Source of the DNA: Acidobacteriota bacterium
GTDB taxonomy: Bacteria > Acidobacteriota > Terriglobia > Terriglobales > SCQP01
DNA: 64,000 nt
Assembly (NCBI GenBank): GCA_021789895.1
Contig: JAJYIU010000006.1
Location: 80,416 to 144,415 of the forward strand
Direction of reading: 5' to 3'
A model generated the notes under the pieces. That model made no database searches, was not told the origin of the DNA, and saw nothing but the letters and a program-made list of their open reading frames with translations. The translations under genes and the position numbers were made by a program. Shown here piece by piece: positions 52,899 through 64,000 of the stretch; the stretch's first letter is position 1; every line of letters starts with the position of its first letter.

Positions 52899-53591
52899 AT
52901 GCCCGCCCCCGATCAACTTGAAGGAGAAGATCAGGAAAAGCCGCGCATTCGGCTGGGAATCCTGGCTTTACAAGGAGACTATGCCGCTCATGCCCGTGCC
53001 CTCGAGCGGCTTGGCTTGCGTCCGGAATCGGATCCGGCAGCCGCCGACGGCGTCTGGCGCTGGGTGCGCCGCGCCGCCGATTTAGAAGGTCTGGACGGCC
53101 TCATCCTGCCCGGCGGCGAAAGCACCACCATGCTCAAATTTCTCGCCGAGGCCGGGTTTTTAGAGCAGTTGCGCGCCTTTGCCGCGGCTCGCCCCTGTTT
53201 TGGCACCTGCGCCGGCGCCATCTTGCTCGCCCGCCGCGTCAGTCATCCCGATCAGCCCTCGCTCGGCGTGCTGGATCTGGCCGTCGAGCGCAATGCCTAC
53301 GGACGCCAGATCGACAGCTTCATCGCGCCCGGCGAATGGGAAGGCGTTTCGCGCGCCGCCGAGCCGCCGCTTGAGATGGTCTTCATCCGGGCGCCGCGTT
53401 TCCGGCAGCCAGGCGAGGCGATACAGGTTCTGGCCCGCTGGCGCGGCGAACCGGTGCTGGTGCGGCAGGGAAATCTCCTCGCCGCCGCTTTTCATCCCGA
53501 ATTAACCGAAGATACGCGCGTTCATGCGATGTTTTTGCGTATCATACAAACAGCGCGGCAGTCGCCGGAACGCCTTACCAAGCCGGCCTGA
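52899..53591 (+). CDS. pdxT: Pyridoxal 5'-phosphate synthase glutaminase subunit
   Basis: PdxT releases ammonia from glutamine for PdxS. The 230-residue class I glutamine amidotransferase has LGILALQGDYAAHARAL, LILPGGESTTMLKFL, the catalytic Cys in CFGTCAGAI and His/Glu in AFHPELTED. An N-terminal extension of about 17 residues precedes the domain. A roughly 12-residue insertion (AAADGVWRWVRRAADLEG region) follows the first strand. glgC begins 27 bp after its stop. Confidence 0.94.
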   Translation: MPAPDQLEGEDQEKPRIRLGILALQGDYAAHARALERLGLRPESDPAAADGVWRWVRRAADLEGLDGLILPGGESTTMLKFLAEAGFLEQLRAFAAARPCFGTCAGAILLARRVSHPDQPSLGVLDLAVERNAYGRQIDSFIAPGEWEGVSRAAEPPLEMVFIRAPRFRQPGEAIQVLARWRGEPVLVRQGNLLAAAFHPELTEDTRVHAMFLRIIQTARQSPERLTKPA

Positions 53592-53618
53592 CGGCGCCTC
53601 AAGGGATGCTCACGGAAC

Positions 53619-54899
53619 ATGGCAGCGGGCAAAAGCCGGCAACGTATCCTCGCCCTGGTGATGGCCGGCGGCAAAGGGGAACGTCTGTACCCGCTGACCA
53701 AGCACCGCAGCAAGCCCTCCGTCCCATTCGGCGGCCGCTACCGCGTCATTGATTTCGTCCTCAGCAACCTGGTCAACTCCGGCATCGACTCCATCTACGT
53801 CCTGACGCAGTACAAGGCGCAGTCGCTGATCAGCCATATCCAGCGCGCCTGGTCGTTTGTGGTCGGCGCGCGCGACGCCTTCGCCACCATCGTGCCCGCC
53901 CAGATGCAGGTCGGCGACGTCTGGTACCGCGGCACTGCCGACGCCATTTATCAGAACCTCAACCTGATCGAGCAATTCGCTCCGGACGCGGTCGCGGTCT
54001 TCGGCGCGGACCACGTTTACAAGATGAATATCGGGCAGATGGTGGATTACCACTTCGAGCGCGGCGCCGCCGCCACCGTCTCCTGCCTGCCAGTCCCGGC
54101 GACCGAGGTCCGGCCCTTCGGCGTCGTCGAAACCGACGCCGCCTTTCGAATCCGCCGCTTCGTCGAAAAACCCGAGCCGGCAACCGCCCCGCGCATGCCC
54201 GGCAAATCCGACCTGGCGCTGGTTTCCATGGGCAACTACATCTTCAATACCAACGTACTGGTGGACGTCCTGGTTGAGGATGCCGCCCAGGGCGGAGCCC
54301 ATGACTTCGGCAAAAACATCTTTCCCGCGCTGGTCAACCGCTCCGAGGTTTACGCCTACGACTTCACCAGCAATCGCATTCCCGTCCACGGCGGCCATGA
54401 GGTCGAACGCCCCTATTGGCGCGATATTGGCACCATCGCCTCCTATTACGAAGCCAGCATGGACTTGCGCCAGCCGGATTCAGAATTGAATCTGTTCAAC
54501 TGGGCCTGGCCGATCATGAGCGCCAACTACAACACCCCGCCGTCAAAATTCATGTTCGACGGCGAACCCGGAAAGGGCGAAGCCATCGATTCGCTGGTCA
54601 TGGGCGGCTGCGTCCTGGCCGGCGGCCGGGTGCGCAACTCCGTGCTGAGCCGCAACGTGGCCGTCGAGCGCCGCGCCGACGTCTTCGGCTCCATACTGAT
54701 GGACAATGTCGTGATCGGGCCCGGCGCCCGCGTCCATCGCGCCATCCTCGATAAAAACGTACATATCGCCCCCAATGCCACCGTCGGCTTCGATCCCCAG
54801 GCCGATCTCGCCCGCGGCTACCACGTGGACGAGGCCAGCGGCATTACCGTCGTCTCCAAAGCGCCGGACACCCCGGAAAGCCGCGCGCGCTACCTGTAA
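53619..54899 (+). CDS. glgC: Glucose-1-phosphate adenylyltransferase
   Basis: GlgC makes ADP-glucose for glycogen synthesis. The 426-residue length matches. MAGGKGERLYPLTKHRSKP is the nucleotide-binding start and FGADHVYKMNIGQM the catalytic region. A C-terminal left-handed beta-helix follows, with SVLSRNVAVERRADV and GPGARVHRAILDKNV. It is the third gene of a pdxS-pdxT-glgC run, which is not a functional group I know. No other glycogen genes are seen in the window. Confidence 0.96.
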   Translation: MAAGKSRQRILALVMAGGKGERLYPLTKHRSKPSVPFGGRYRVIDFVLSNLVNSGIDSIYVLTQYKAQSLISHIQRAWSFVVGARDAFATIVPAQMQVGDVWYRGTADAIYQNLNLIEQFAPDAVAVFGADHVYKMNIGQMVDYHFERGAAATVSCLPVPATEVRPFGVVETDAAFRIRRFVEKPEPATAPRMPGKSDLALVSMGNYIFNTNVLVDVLVEDAAQGGAHDFGKNIFPALVNRSEVYAYDFTSNRIPVHGGHEVERPYWRDIGTIASYYEASMDLRQPDSELNLFNWAWPIMSANYNTPPSKFMFDGEPGKGEAIDSLVMGGCVLAGGRVRNSVLSRNVAVERRADVFGSILMDNVVIGPGARVHRAILDKNVHIAPNATVGFDPQADLARGYHVDEASGITVVSKAPDTPESRARYL

Positions 54900-54954
54900 A
54901 CCGCAACCAAAATGCAGGCAGTTGCATCAAACGTGTGCCAGTAGTAGTTGCGAA

Positions 54955-55122
54955 ATGCATATCATCAGCCACAAATGTCCAAAATGTAAGATTTCCGCCG
55001 ACTCAGTCAGAAAAACACTGGTCGTTCGCATGCTGCGGCGGGTAGGGTGGGGAGTTTACACCTGCCCGCATTGCCGGACATCGTTTATTCAAAAACGGCT
55101 TTCGACCCGTAAAGTAGCCTGA
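54955..55122 (+). CDS. Small zinc-ribbon protein
   Basis: The 55-residue frame (MHIISHKCPKCK to the end KVA) has CPKC and CPHC pairs about 34 residues apart with basic residues between them (VRMLRRVGWGVYTC), a classical zinc-ribbon layout. The codon order is coherent, but no ribosome-binding site is clear. It may bind RNA or DNA. The function is unknown. Confidence 0.55.
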   Translation: MHIISHKCPKCKISADSVRKTLVVRMLRRVGWGVYTCPHCRTSFIQKRLSTRKVA

Positions 55123-55239
55123 TTAATCAAGCGGCTTGCAGGGCGGAAACCACTGATTGCTCTAGGTATAGTGCAGTCTGTCCAACCCATGCCGGAAATT
55201 AGCATTAGGTCCGATAAGATATATTATGTTAACTGGCGA

Positions 55240-55704
55240 CTAGGGCAATGGCGGTAGAGGCTTGCTGGCCTGGGTGCAGCTCTTCTCCATTGCCGAATCT
55301 ACCGGTATCTCCGGCGAAGGCTCCAACTGCGGGTAACGCTCGTCCACGCTGCGCACGATCTGGTCGAATTGCCGGCGCTGATCGGGATTCAGTATGCTGC
55401 GCATGTGTGCCCGGCCCTGGGCGCGAATGTATGCGTAACGCGGCGCCACGCTCGATTCCACCTGCAGGTAAGCTTGGATGGTTTGCTGCAAAATCCGGTT
55501 AACCTGCTGCTGCTGCGCCTGGCTCAGGTTCAGCCGTTTGCTCATCTCCCGGGCGATTTCGCGGTGATGGCGGATATCAATTTCCGTCCGCGACTCGGCG
55601 TGCAACCAGTCGTGTTCCGCTAGGTTCATCAGCGTGGCGCCGATCAGCGCACCGCTGAGGAAGATCAGCGCGATATAGACCGTGGTGCGTACACGCAGGC
55701 TCAT
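55240..55704 (-). CDS. Spy/CpxP- or heavy-metal-sensor-like periplasmic protein
   Basis: The 154-residue protein has an N-terminal membrane anchor (VYIALIFLSGALIGATLM) and a helical, Gln-rich periplasmic domain. LNLSQAQQQQVNRILQQT and ILNPDQRRQFDQIV resemble the two LTxxQ-type helices of the Spy/CpxP/CnrX fold. Such proteins act as chaperones or metal sensors in envelope stress. Its start overlaps the anti-sigma factor gene by 4 nt, making it the third member of a sigma operon, as is the DUF3106-type gene in the other module. Confidence 0.75.
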   Translation of the reverse strand: MSLRVRTTVYIALIFLSGALIGATLMNLAEHDWLHAESRTEIDIRHHREIAREMSKRLNLSQAQQQQVNRILQQTIQAYLQVESSVAPRYAYIRAQGRAHMRSILNPDQRRQFDQIVRSVDERYPQLEPSPEIPVDSAMEKSCTQASKPLPPLP

Positions 55705-56168
55705 TGGCTTAAAACGCTCAGCAGCGTGTCCACCTTGGCCGGATGATGATCAATCTCAGGGTGATGATAATGGACGTGCGGGGCATCCATGGCCATGGCT
55801 TCACTGATGTTTGGCGCCTCAATGCGATGGAAGTTGAAAGCGAACAGTCCCAGCGTAGCCGCAAACAGGCAGGCCGCGGCCAGCATTTCCCGGCCTGGCC
55901 GCAAAAGCTCGTACCAGGCGGGGCGCGCCTGACCGGCGGCAATCCGCGCGCGCAATCGGGTTGTAAAGTAGGGGTCGGGTTCGGACGGCGCTTGCCGCCG
56001 CAGGCTGTACAGCAACCGCCGCCCGATCAGCGCTTTCTGATAAGCCTGCTCACATTCCAAACAGGCCTCTAAATGCCGGCCCAATTCCCCGCCGGGCTTG
56101 GCCGCGGCAATGTCCCGATGGGCGTCCAGGTAGGTTTCGAGGCCGATTTGGCATTCACGGCACTTCAT
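55701..56168 (-). CDS. Zinc-finger anti-sigma factor
   Basis: The 155-residue protein is predicted to hold the ECF sigma factor inactive at the membrane. MKCRECQIG and HLEACLEC give the Cys/His zinc-binding N-terminus of the zf-HC2 type. One transmembrane segment lies near residues 96-112 (LAAACLFAATLGLFAFNF). The His-rich periplasmic tail (HVHYHHPEIDHHPAK) might bind metal. Overlaps with both neighbours are 4 nt (ATGA). Confidence 0.85.
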   Translation of the reverse strand: MKCRECQIGLETYLDAHRDIAAAKPGGELGRHLEACLECEQAYQKALIGRRLLYSLRRQAPSEPDPYFTTRLRARIAAGQARPAWYELLRPGREMLAAACLFAATLGLFAFNFHRIEAPNISEAMAMDAPHVHYHHPEIDHHPAKVDTLLSVLSQ

Positions 56169-56800
56169 ATTCGGCTCCTTCGGAATCTGGTGACCAGCTT
56201 CTGCCGGGCGCGGAAAAGCTTTACTTTTGCCGTGTTCTCATTCAGCCCGGCGATGCCGGCGACCTCCTGCATCGAATACCCCTCGACCTCTTTCAAAATC
56301 AGCAAGATACGTTCTTCCGGCGTTAGCCGCCGCAGCAGTTTTTCCGTCAACTCCCGTAGCACGGCCCGGTCTTCCAGGCTGGCTTCGCCGGTATTGGCGG
56401 CGGGATTCAGGTTTTCCACCCGGGATGCTTCCTCCGCGGTCAAATCCGCCAGCAGCACGGCTTTCCGCACCTTCTGCTTGCGCAGATAGTCGTAGCATTC
56501 GTTGACGGCGATTTTATAAATCCAGGTGGAAACGGCCGAGCGGAAATCGAACTTCGCCATGGAAAAGTACACCTTGGCGAAGACCTGCTGGGCGATATCT
56601 TCGGCGTCGTTGTTGTGGCGCAGTATGCTGTAGATGACCGCCTGCACCCGCGGCTGGAATTGCCGTACGAATTCCTCAAACGCTCCCGGCTCGCCTGCCT
56701 GGCAGCGCCGCATCAGCGCAAATTGCGCCTCCGCCTCCGCGCTGAGCGCAATGGCAGGGCCGGTTTCAGTCATGGCCAGCCCCTGCAGTATGGCTTCCAT
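56165..56800 (-). CDS. ECF-family RNA polymerase sigma factor
   Basis: The 211-residue factor has region 2 (FVRQFQPRVQAVIYSILRH, DAEDIAQQVFAKVYFSM, STWIYKIAVNECYDYLRKQK) and region 4 (LTPEERILLILKEVEGYSMQEVAGI, NTAKVKLFRARQKLV). An N-terminal extension of about 25 residues precedes region 2. A later ATG at residue 10 (56773) is an alternative start. The downstream genes encode its anti-sigma factor and a Spy-like protein. A TTGTAA-N6-TTACAA dyad lies about 80-97 bp upstream and might be part of its own promoter. Confidence 0.9.
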   Translation of the reverse strand: MEAILQGLAMTETGPAIALSAEAEAQFALMRRCQAGEPGAFEEFVRQFQPRVQAVIYSILRHNNDAEDIAQQVFAKVYFSMAKFDFRSAVSTWIYKIAVNECYDYLRKQKVRKAVLLADLTAEEASRVENLNPAANTGEASLEDRAVLRELTEKLLRRLTPEERILLILKEVEGYSMQEVAGIAGLNENTAKVKLFRARQKLVTRFRRSRI

Positions 56801-56879
56801 ATCTACTTGGACGCATTCGCTTTTCGGCCGGTTTCGGCTTCGATGAACGCCCGCCTGACGACTTTATGCATAATTTATA

Positions 56880-56897
56880 TTGTAATGCCCGTTACAA
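56880..56897. promoter_or_regulatory. Dyad TTGTAA-N6-TTACAA upstream of the ECF sigma gene
   Basis: A perfect 6-bp inverted repeat with a 6-nt spacer lies in the gap between guaA and the sigma gene. Read on the minus strand, TGTAAC lies about 16 bp before a TATAAA-like run, so the site could be an operator or an ECF-type -35 element. No regulator is known. Confidence 0.35.
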
Positions 56898-56919
56898 ATT
56901 CCCTGCCGGCCCGCTGAAT

Positions 56920-58472
56920 CTATTCCCACTCAATCGTTGCCGGCGGCTTGGAACTGATGTCGTACACCACCCGGTTGATGCCGCGTACTTCATTGATGAC
57001 CCGGGTGGAAATGACCGACAGCAGGTCGTAGGGCAGGTGGGCCCAATCAGCGGTCATGCCGTCTTCCGAGTGCACGGCGCGCAGCACCGCGGTATAGCCA
57101 TAGGTGCGGAAATCGCCCATCACCCCCACCGACTGCACCGGCAGCAGCACCATAAACGACTGCCACAACGAGCGATACAAGCCGGCGCGCTTGATTTCCT
57201 CGGCCGCGATGTCGTCAGCGTGTTGCAGCAGGGAGATTTTTTCCGGCGTGACCGGTCCCAAAATGCGTACGGCCAGGCCGGGGCCTGGAAAGGGCTGGCG
57301 CCAGACCAGGTCTTCGCCCAAACCCAGTTCCAACCCGATCCGCCGGACTTCGTCTTTGAACAGCATCCGCAGCGGCTCGATCAGCTTGAACTTCAAATCA
57401 GGCGGCAGGCCGCCGACATTGTGATGGCTTTTGATCACCGCCGAGGGGCCGTGCACCGAAACCGATTCGATCACATCCGGGTACAAAGTTCCCTGCACCA
57501 GGAACTGCGGCCGTCCTCCCGGGCCGGCATCCATCCCTCGCGCTTCCTGCTCGAACACCGAGATAAATTCCGCGCCGATGCGCTTACGCTTGGTTTCCGG
57601 GTCGGAGACGTTCTGCAAAGCGTCCAGAAAGCGCTGGCTGGCATCCACCGCGCGCAGCCGCAGGCCCAGGCGCTCCCGCAGCGCCTGCTGCACTTTTTCG
57701 AACTCGCGCAGGCGCAGCAGGCCGTTGTTGACAAAGACGCAGGTCAGACGCCCCCCAAGGGCGCGGTGTACCAGCGTCGCGGCCACGGTCGAATCCACCC
57801 CGCCGCTGAGCGCGCAGAGCGCCGAGCCCGCGCCCACCTGGTGGCGGATCGTTTCCACCTGCTCGCGCACGAACGCCCCCGGAGTCCAATCCGGGGTGGC
57901 GCGGCAGATGGAAAAAAGAAAATTCGCCAGAATCTCCCGGCCGTGTTCGGTATGCCGCACTTCCGGATGGAACTGCACTGCATACATGCGCGCGACGGAG
58001 TTCTCGGCGGCGGCCAGCAATCCGCCGCTGTGGGCGGTCGGGTGAAAACCGGGCGGCAGCCGCTCGACCGTATCGCCGTGGCTCATCCAGACCGTTTCTT
58101 GCGGCTCCAGGCCGCTAAAAAGCGCGGAGTTCGATTCGAATTCGATTTTGGCGCGGCCATATTCGCGCCGCTCCGAGGTGCGCACCTGCCCGCCCAGCGC
58201 CTGGACCATCCAGTGCAGGCCGTAGCAGATGCCGAGCAGCGGCAGGCCCGAGCGCAGCACCTCCGGCGGCGCTGCCGGCGCGTCCTGGTCGTATACCGAT
58301 GACGGGCCGCCCGAGAGCACGATTCCCAGCGGATGGAGCGCTTCAATCTTCTCCCAGCCGGCGTTGCATGGCAGTATCACGCTGTACACATTGAGCTCGC
58401 GGATGCGGCGGGCGATCAACTGCGTGTACTGCGAGCCAAAATCCAGAATCGCGATCGGCTGGCCGGTTGCGC

Positions 58473-58476
<4 letters not shown>
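56920..58476 (-). CDS. guaA: GMP synthase (glutamine-hydrolysing)
   Basis: GuaA converts XMP to GMP. The 518-residue protein has a class I glutaminase domain ([17 protein letters not shown], catalytic Cys in [11 protein letters not shown], His/Glu in [12 protein letters not shown]). The ATP-pyrophosphatase domain ([15 protein letters not shown]) follows, then the dimerisation domain ending PATIEWE. The ATG at 58476 overlaps the leuS stop by 4 nt; a longer frame to 58734 is not supported. It is the last gene of the trpE-trpG-leuS-guaA run. Confidence 0.96.
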
Positions 58477-60982
<2,506 letters not shown>

Positions 60983-60986
<4 letters not shown>

Positions 60987-61615
60987 AGCCGTCCAGCCTT
61001 TTGGTTGCTTCCGCGGGCGGGCGCCGCGCGGTTGCGCCGCGGCGTCCCCGCGTACTGGCGGAAAAAGTTACGCAATAATTGCTTGCCGCTGGTCGTCAGT
61101 ACGCTTTCGGGATGAAACTGCACTCCCTCGATCGCCCAGCGGCGATGCCGCAGCGCCATGATGATTCCCGAACTGGTGCGTGCACTCACCTCCAGGGTGC
61201 CTGGCACGGTACGCGGATCGAGCACCAGCGAGTGATAGCGGGTCGCCGGAAACGGTTGCGGCAGGCCGCGAAAGATCGTCCGCCCGTCATGGTGTATGGC
61301 GCTGATTTTGCCGTGCATCAGTTCGGGCGCGCGCACGATTTTCCCGCCAAAAGCCTGGGCGATGCTCTGATGGCCCAGGCAAACGCCGAGTATGGGCACC
61401 TTCCCGCCGAAGTAGCAAATCGCCGGCAGGCTCAAGCCCGCGTCGTCGGGCGTGCAGGGGCCGGGCGAGATGACGATGGCGCGCGGCCGCATCCGCTCGA
61501 TCTCTTCCAGGCTGGTCTGGTCGTTCCGCCGCACCTCGACCGCATACCCCATCTCGCCGATGTATTGCGCGAGGTTGAAGGTAAACGAGTCGTAATTGTC
61601 GAGCAGGAATATCAT
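60983..61615 (-). CDS. trpG: Anthranilate synthase glutaminase component (possibly also PabA)
   Basis: The 210-residue class I glutamine amidotransferase supplies ammonia to TrpE, and in many bacteria also to PabB. MIFLLDNYDSFTFNLAQYI, VISPGPCTPDDAGLS, the catalytic Cys in GVCLGHQSIAQAFGG and His/Glu in VQFHPESVLT are present. It starts 54 bp after trpE. The C-terminal 20 residues are basic and poorly conserved, and overlap the leuS start. Confidence 0.95.
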
Positions 61616-61669
61616 GCCCGCTTGGCCTCTGCCTGCCGGGGTCCGTCCGCCGCGGCGTTTCGCGGCGGA

Positions 61670-63160
61670 TTAGAGCCCGGCCCGCGCCAGCTCCAGCGCG
61701 CGCAACACCGCCCGCGCCTTGTTGATGCATTCCTGGTGCTCCAGCCGCGGCGAAGAATCGGCGACGATGCCCGCCCCGGCCTGCACCCGCGCCCAATTCC
61801 GCTGCAGCAGGATGGTGCGAATGGCAATGCAAGATTTCAGATTACCCGAGAAATCCAGGTACAGGATGGAGCCGCCGTAAACCCCCCGCCGGGTGGGCTC
61901 GAGCTCGTCAATGATCTCCATCGCGCGCACCTTCGGCGCCCCGGTCAGGGTTCCGGCGGGAAAACAGGCCATCAGCGCATCCAGCGTGTCGCGGTCCGGC
62001 CGCAGCCGGCCGCGCACCGTGCTGACCAGGTGCTGCACGTGCGAATATTTCTCCACCGTCATCAGATCCGCCACCCGCACCGTGCCGTAATCCGCCACCC
62101 GCCCGATATCGTTCCGCCCCAGATCCACCAGCATCACGTGCTCGGCGTTTTCCTTCGGATCGCGCCGCATCTCGTCTTCCAGCTCGCGGTCGCGCGCCTC
62201 GCTTTCGCCCCGCGGCCGCGTGCCGGCGATGGGACGATAGAGCAGTTCCCTGCCTTCGACGTTGACCAGCATCTCCGGCGAGGCGCCCACCAGCTCCACA
62301 TCGCCCAGCCGCAGCAGAAACATGTAAGGCGAGGGATTGACGCTGCGCAGCGCGCGGTAAACCTGTTCGGCCGGCATCCGCGTCGGGGTGTCGAAGCGCT
62401 GCGACAGCACCACCTGGAAGGCGTCGCCGGCGCGTATGTATTCCTGTATGCGGCTCACCTTGCGCTGGTAGGCCGCCGGGGTCATATTCGCGCGCAGGCG
62501 CAGCGGCCCGCGCTCGCGGCCGCCGTCTTGCGGCGCCAGCGGCCAGCGCAGCAGCCCTTCCATCCGGTCCAGCTCCAGCCGCGCCGCCGCGATGGCCCTC
62601 GCCGCCCGCTGTTCGGCCGCGACGCAGGCCACCAGCCGCATCTGCCGCCGGGCGTGGTCGAAGATGATCTGCCGCGTGAAAAACATCAGCCGGGCTTCGT
62701 CCAGCTTCAAATCGTCGTGCGACTGCTCCGGCAGCTTCTCCCACTGCCGCACCATGTCGTAACCCCAGTACCCGACCCCGCCGGCCAGAAATGGCGGCGC
62801 GGCCTCGGCTTCGCCCGCCGCCGGCGCCAGCGCGTACTGCCGGTTCAGCCGCCGGATCGCTTGCGGCAGCGTCTCGTCCAATTCCTGCCAATGGCCTTCA
62901 AAAAATTGCCGCACCCGGCCCTGCCGCTGGCTCAGGATCAGGAATGGATCCACCCCCAGGTAGGAGTACCGCCCGATGCTGGCGCCGCCTTCCACGCTTT
63001 CCAGCAGGTAGGCGTACGGCGACGAGGCCTCGCGCAACAGCTTCAGATAGGCCGTTACCGGGGTGTCGAGATCGGCCAAAATGGTGCGCATCACCGGAAC
63101 CCACGGCGCCTGCGCCGCGCTCCGCCGAAACTCCGCGTCCGATAGCTGCTCTCGCCCCAT
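61670..63160 (-). CDS. trpE: Anthranilate synthase component I
   Basis: TrpE forms anthranilate from chorismate, the first committed step to tryptophan. The 496-residue protein has LLES within YAYLLESVEGG, part of the tryptophan feedback site, and the chorismate-binding C-terminus (RRDPKENAEHVMLVDLGRND, PAGTLTGAPKVRAMEIIDEL). The ATG at 63160 (MGREQLSDAEF) is chosen because the frame beyond it is antisense to the neighbouring acyltransferase gene. No other trp genes are in the window and no leader peptide with Trp codons is obvious. Confidence 0.94.
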   Translation of the reverse strand: MGREQLSDAEFRRSAAQAPWVPVMRTILADLDTPVTAYLKLLREASSPYAYLLESVEGGASIGRYSYLGVDPFLILSQRQGRVRQFFEGHWQELDETLPQAIRRLNRQYALAPAAGEAEAAPPFLAGGVGYWGYDMVRQWEKLPEQSHDDLKLDEARLMFFTRQIIFDHARRQMRLVACVAAEQRAARAIAAARLELDRMEGLLRWPLAPQDGGRERGPLRLRANMTPAAYQRKVSRIQEYIRAGDAFQVVLSQRFDTPTRMPAEQVYRALRSVNPSPYMFLLRLGDVELVGASPEMLVNVEGRELLYRPIAGTRPRGESEARDRELEDEMRRDPKENAEHVMLVDLGRNDIGRVADYGTVRVADLMTVEKYSHVQHLVSTVRGRLRPDRDTLDALMACFPAGTLTGAPKVRAMEIIDELEPTRRGVYGGSILYLDFSGNLKSCIAIRTILLQRNWARVQAGAGIVADSSPRLEHQECINKARAVLRALELARAGL

Positions 63161-63232
63161 GTTGAATGCATGATTGTAACCGACCTCGCCTGCCGCTTGC
63201 CCTCGCCCCTTCGCTTCTGTTCTCATGCATCC

Positions 63233-63907
63233 ATGCGCACCCATGGCACCCCCGCCTCGGCCTGGACTCCCCGGCAGCGGCGGCAATTGGCCCTGATCGA
63301 GCACCTGGGCACGCCGCTGCTGCTGGCGCTCGGCGCCAGCCTTCGCATCCGGCTCCCGCGCGGTCTTCCCGACCCCCTCCAGCAATCGCCTCTTGGCCAA
63401 TCCCTCGGCCCGGCGATTTATATTTTTTGGCACCGCGAGTTGATGCCCATCGCCTGGTATTGCCGCCGGCGCGGCATCGGCATCCTCATCAGCCAGCACT
63501 TCGACGGCGAATGGATCGCGCGCATCTCCTCCCGCCTCGGCTACCGCTGCATCCGCGGCTCCAGCACCCGCGGCGGCCAATTGGCCATGGATGAAATGTC
63601 CGCCTTCCTTGCCCAGGGCGGCACCGTTGCCCTCACCGTGGATGGCCCCCGCGGGCCCCGCCAGCGCATGAAGCCCGGCGCCGTTTACCTGGCCCGCGAA
63701 ACCGGCGCCCCTATCTATGCCGTGCATGCCGCCATGCCCCGCGCCTGGGAAATTCCCAGTTGGGATCGGCTTCAGATCCCCTGGCCCGGCAGCCGCGTGA
63801 TCGGCCATTGGTCCGGCCCTTTTTACGTGCCCCGCTCCGCCGGCGCCGAAGAAATGGAAGACTGGCGGCGGCGCCTGGAAGACGAATTGAATCGCCTCGC
63901 CGGCTAG
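63233..63907 (+). CDS. DUF374/lysophospholipid acyltransferase-like protein
   Basis: The 224-residue protein belongs to the DUF374 branch of acyltransferases. FWHRELMPIAWYC supplies the HxxxD-like catalytic region (here HRELM), STRGGQLAMDEM follows, and TVDGPRGPRQRMKPGAVYLARETGAP is diagnostic. It may acylate a lipid A or phospholipid precursor at the inner membrane. The start at 63233 (MRTHGTPA) is preferred; an upstream ATG at 63170 would add residues that do not look coding. It is divergent from trpE by 72 bp. Confidence 0.8.
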   Translation: MRTHGTPASAWTPRQRRQLALIEHLGTPLLLALGASLRIRLPRGLPDPLQQSPLGQSLGPAIYIFWHRELMPIAWYCRRRGIGILISQHFDGEWIARISSRLGYRCIRGSSTRGGQLAMDEMSAFLAQGGTVALTVDGPRGPRQRMKPGAVYLARETGAPIYAVHAAMPRAWEIPSWDRLQIPWPGSRVIGHWSGPFYVPRSAGAEEMEDWRRRLEDELNRLAG

Positions 63908-63976
63908 CAGCCTGTGGTGAAAGTCTGGATACGGATCTAAAAAAGGTTTGCGCGAGGAGGGGTGTGAGTGAGTAGA

Positions 63977-64000
63977 ATGCGCGCATGGCAATGGGACGGA
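63977..64000 (+). CDS. Start of a gene cut by the window edge, possibly a zinc-type oxidoreductase
   Basis: Only eight codons (MRAWQWDG) are visible after a good AGGAGG about 13 nt upstream. This opening is common in MDR-type alcohol dehydrogenase/quinone oxidoreductase proteins, but eight residues are far too few to be sure. The 70 bp before it contain nothing else. Confidence 0.3.

Noticed and set aside
61079..63145. 688-codon plus-strand frame over trpG and trpE
   Set aside because: Antisense to two enzymes with full motifs; His/Arg/Pro-rich shadow.

Overview
The window is GC-rich, densely coding bacterial chromosome, most likely from the phylum Acidobacteriota. The phylum assignment is an inference. 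It rests on a VWFA-related protein of a type mostly found in Acidobacteria, the mix of secreted glycoside hydrolases (GH9, GH20, GH28 and a GH50/agarase-like protein), an actinobacterial-style E1/E2 fusion 2-oxoglutarate dehydrogenase that also occurs in Acidobacteria, and repeated ECF sigma/anti-sigma modules. I saw no rRNA, tRNA, CRISPR array, insertion sequence or prophage. Gene order looks like a stable core chromosome with accessory carbohydrate and metal genes interspersed.

Layout. 0-3.3 kb: end of a two-subunit molybdenum hydroxylase and an enoyl-CoA hydratase. 3.3-4.6 kb: an AT-richer island with an 11-bp repeat array and a membrane protein of unknown function. 4.8-7.3 kb: thioesterase, hutH, tsaE. 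7.3-10.2 kb: small membrane protein, TPM-domain protein, nucleotidyltransferase-like protein, LemA. 10.2-12.5 kb: ECF sigma, anti-sigma and DUF3106-type genes, then an unknown gene on the other strand. 12.6-12.8 kb: a candidate structured RNA or leader with its own promoter and terminator. 12.8-21.4 kb (minus strand): M61 peptidase, lnt, prfB (with the programmed +1 frameshift), an FTR1-DUF2318 fusion and two FtsX-type permeases. This arrangement resembles the iron-uptake locus known from Campylobacter, but without its ATPase or P19 gene. 21.6-28.2 kb: GH50-like protein, GH9 enzyme, and a fused outer-membrane cytochrome-porin resembling Cyc2. 28.3-37.4 kb: kgd, ubiX, a quinone oxidoreductase, an SMR-like protein, the VWFA protein, menG/ubiE, aroB. 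37.5-42.9 kb: sodium:solute symporter, sugar transporter with a large inserted loop, GH28. 43-48.7 kb: small secreted protein, ferritin-like protein, rpsO, pnp, ftsZ. 48.7-54.9 kb: GH20, isopropylmalate-dehydrogenase-family enzyme, pdxS, pdxT, glgC. 55-56.8 kb: zinc-ribbon protein and a second ECF module. 56.9-64 kb: trpE-trpG-leuS-guaA (minus strand), a DUF374 acyltransferase and the first codons of one more gene.

Working together. Several groups are tightly coupled by 4-nt ATGA overlaps: lnt/prfB/ftr1, permease/permease, trpG/leuS/guaA and sigma/anti-sigma/third gene. The most interesting material is metal and redox related: the Cyc2-like cytochrome-porin, the FTR1-DUF2318-permease group and a ferritin-like protein. 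The candidate small RNA and the 11-bp repeat island also deserve attention. All calls were made by reading the sequence; no database search was run.
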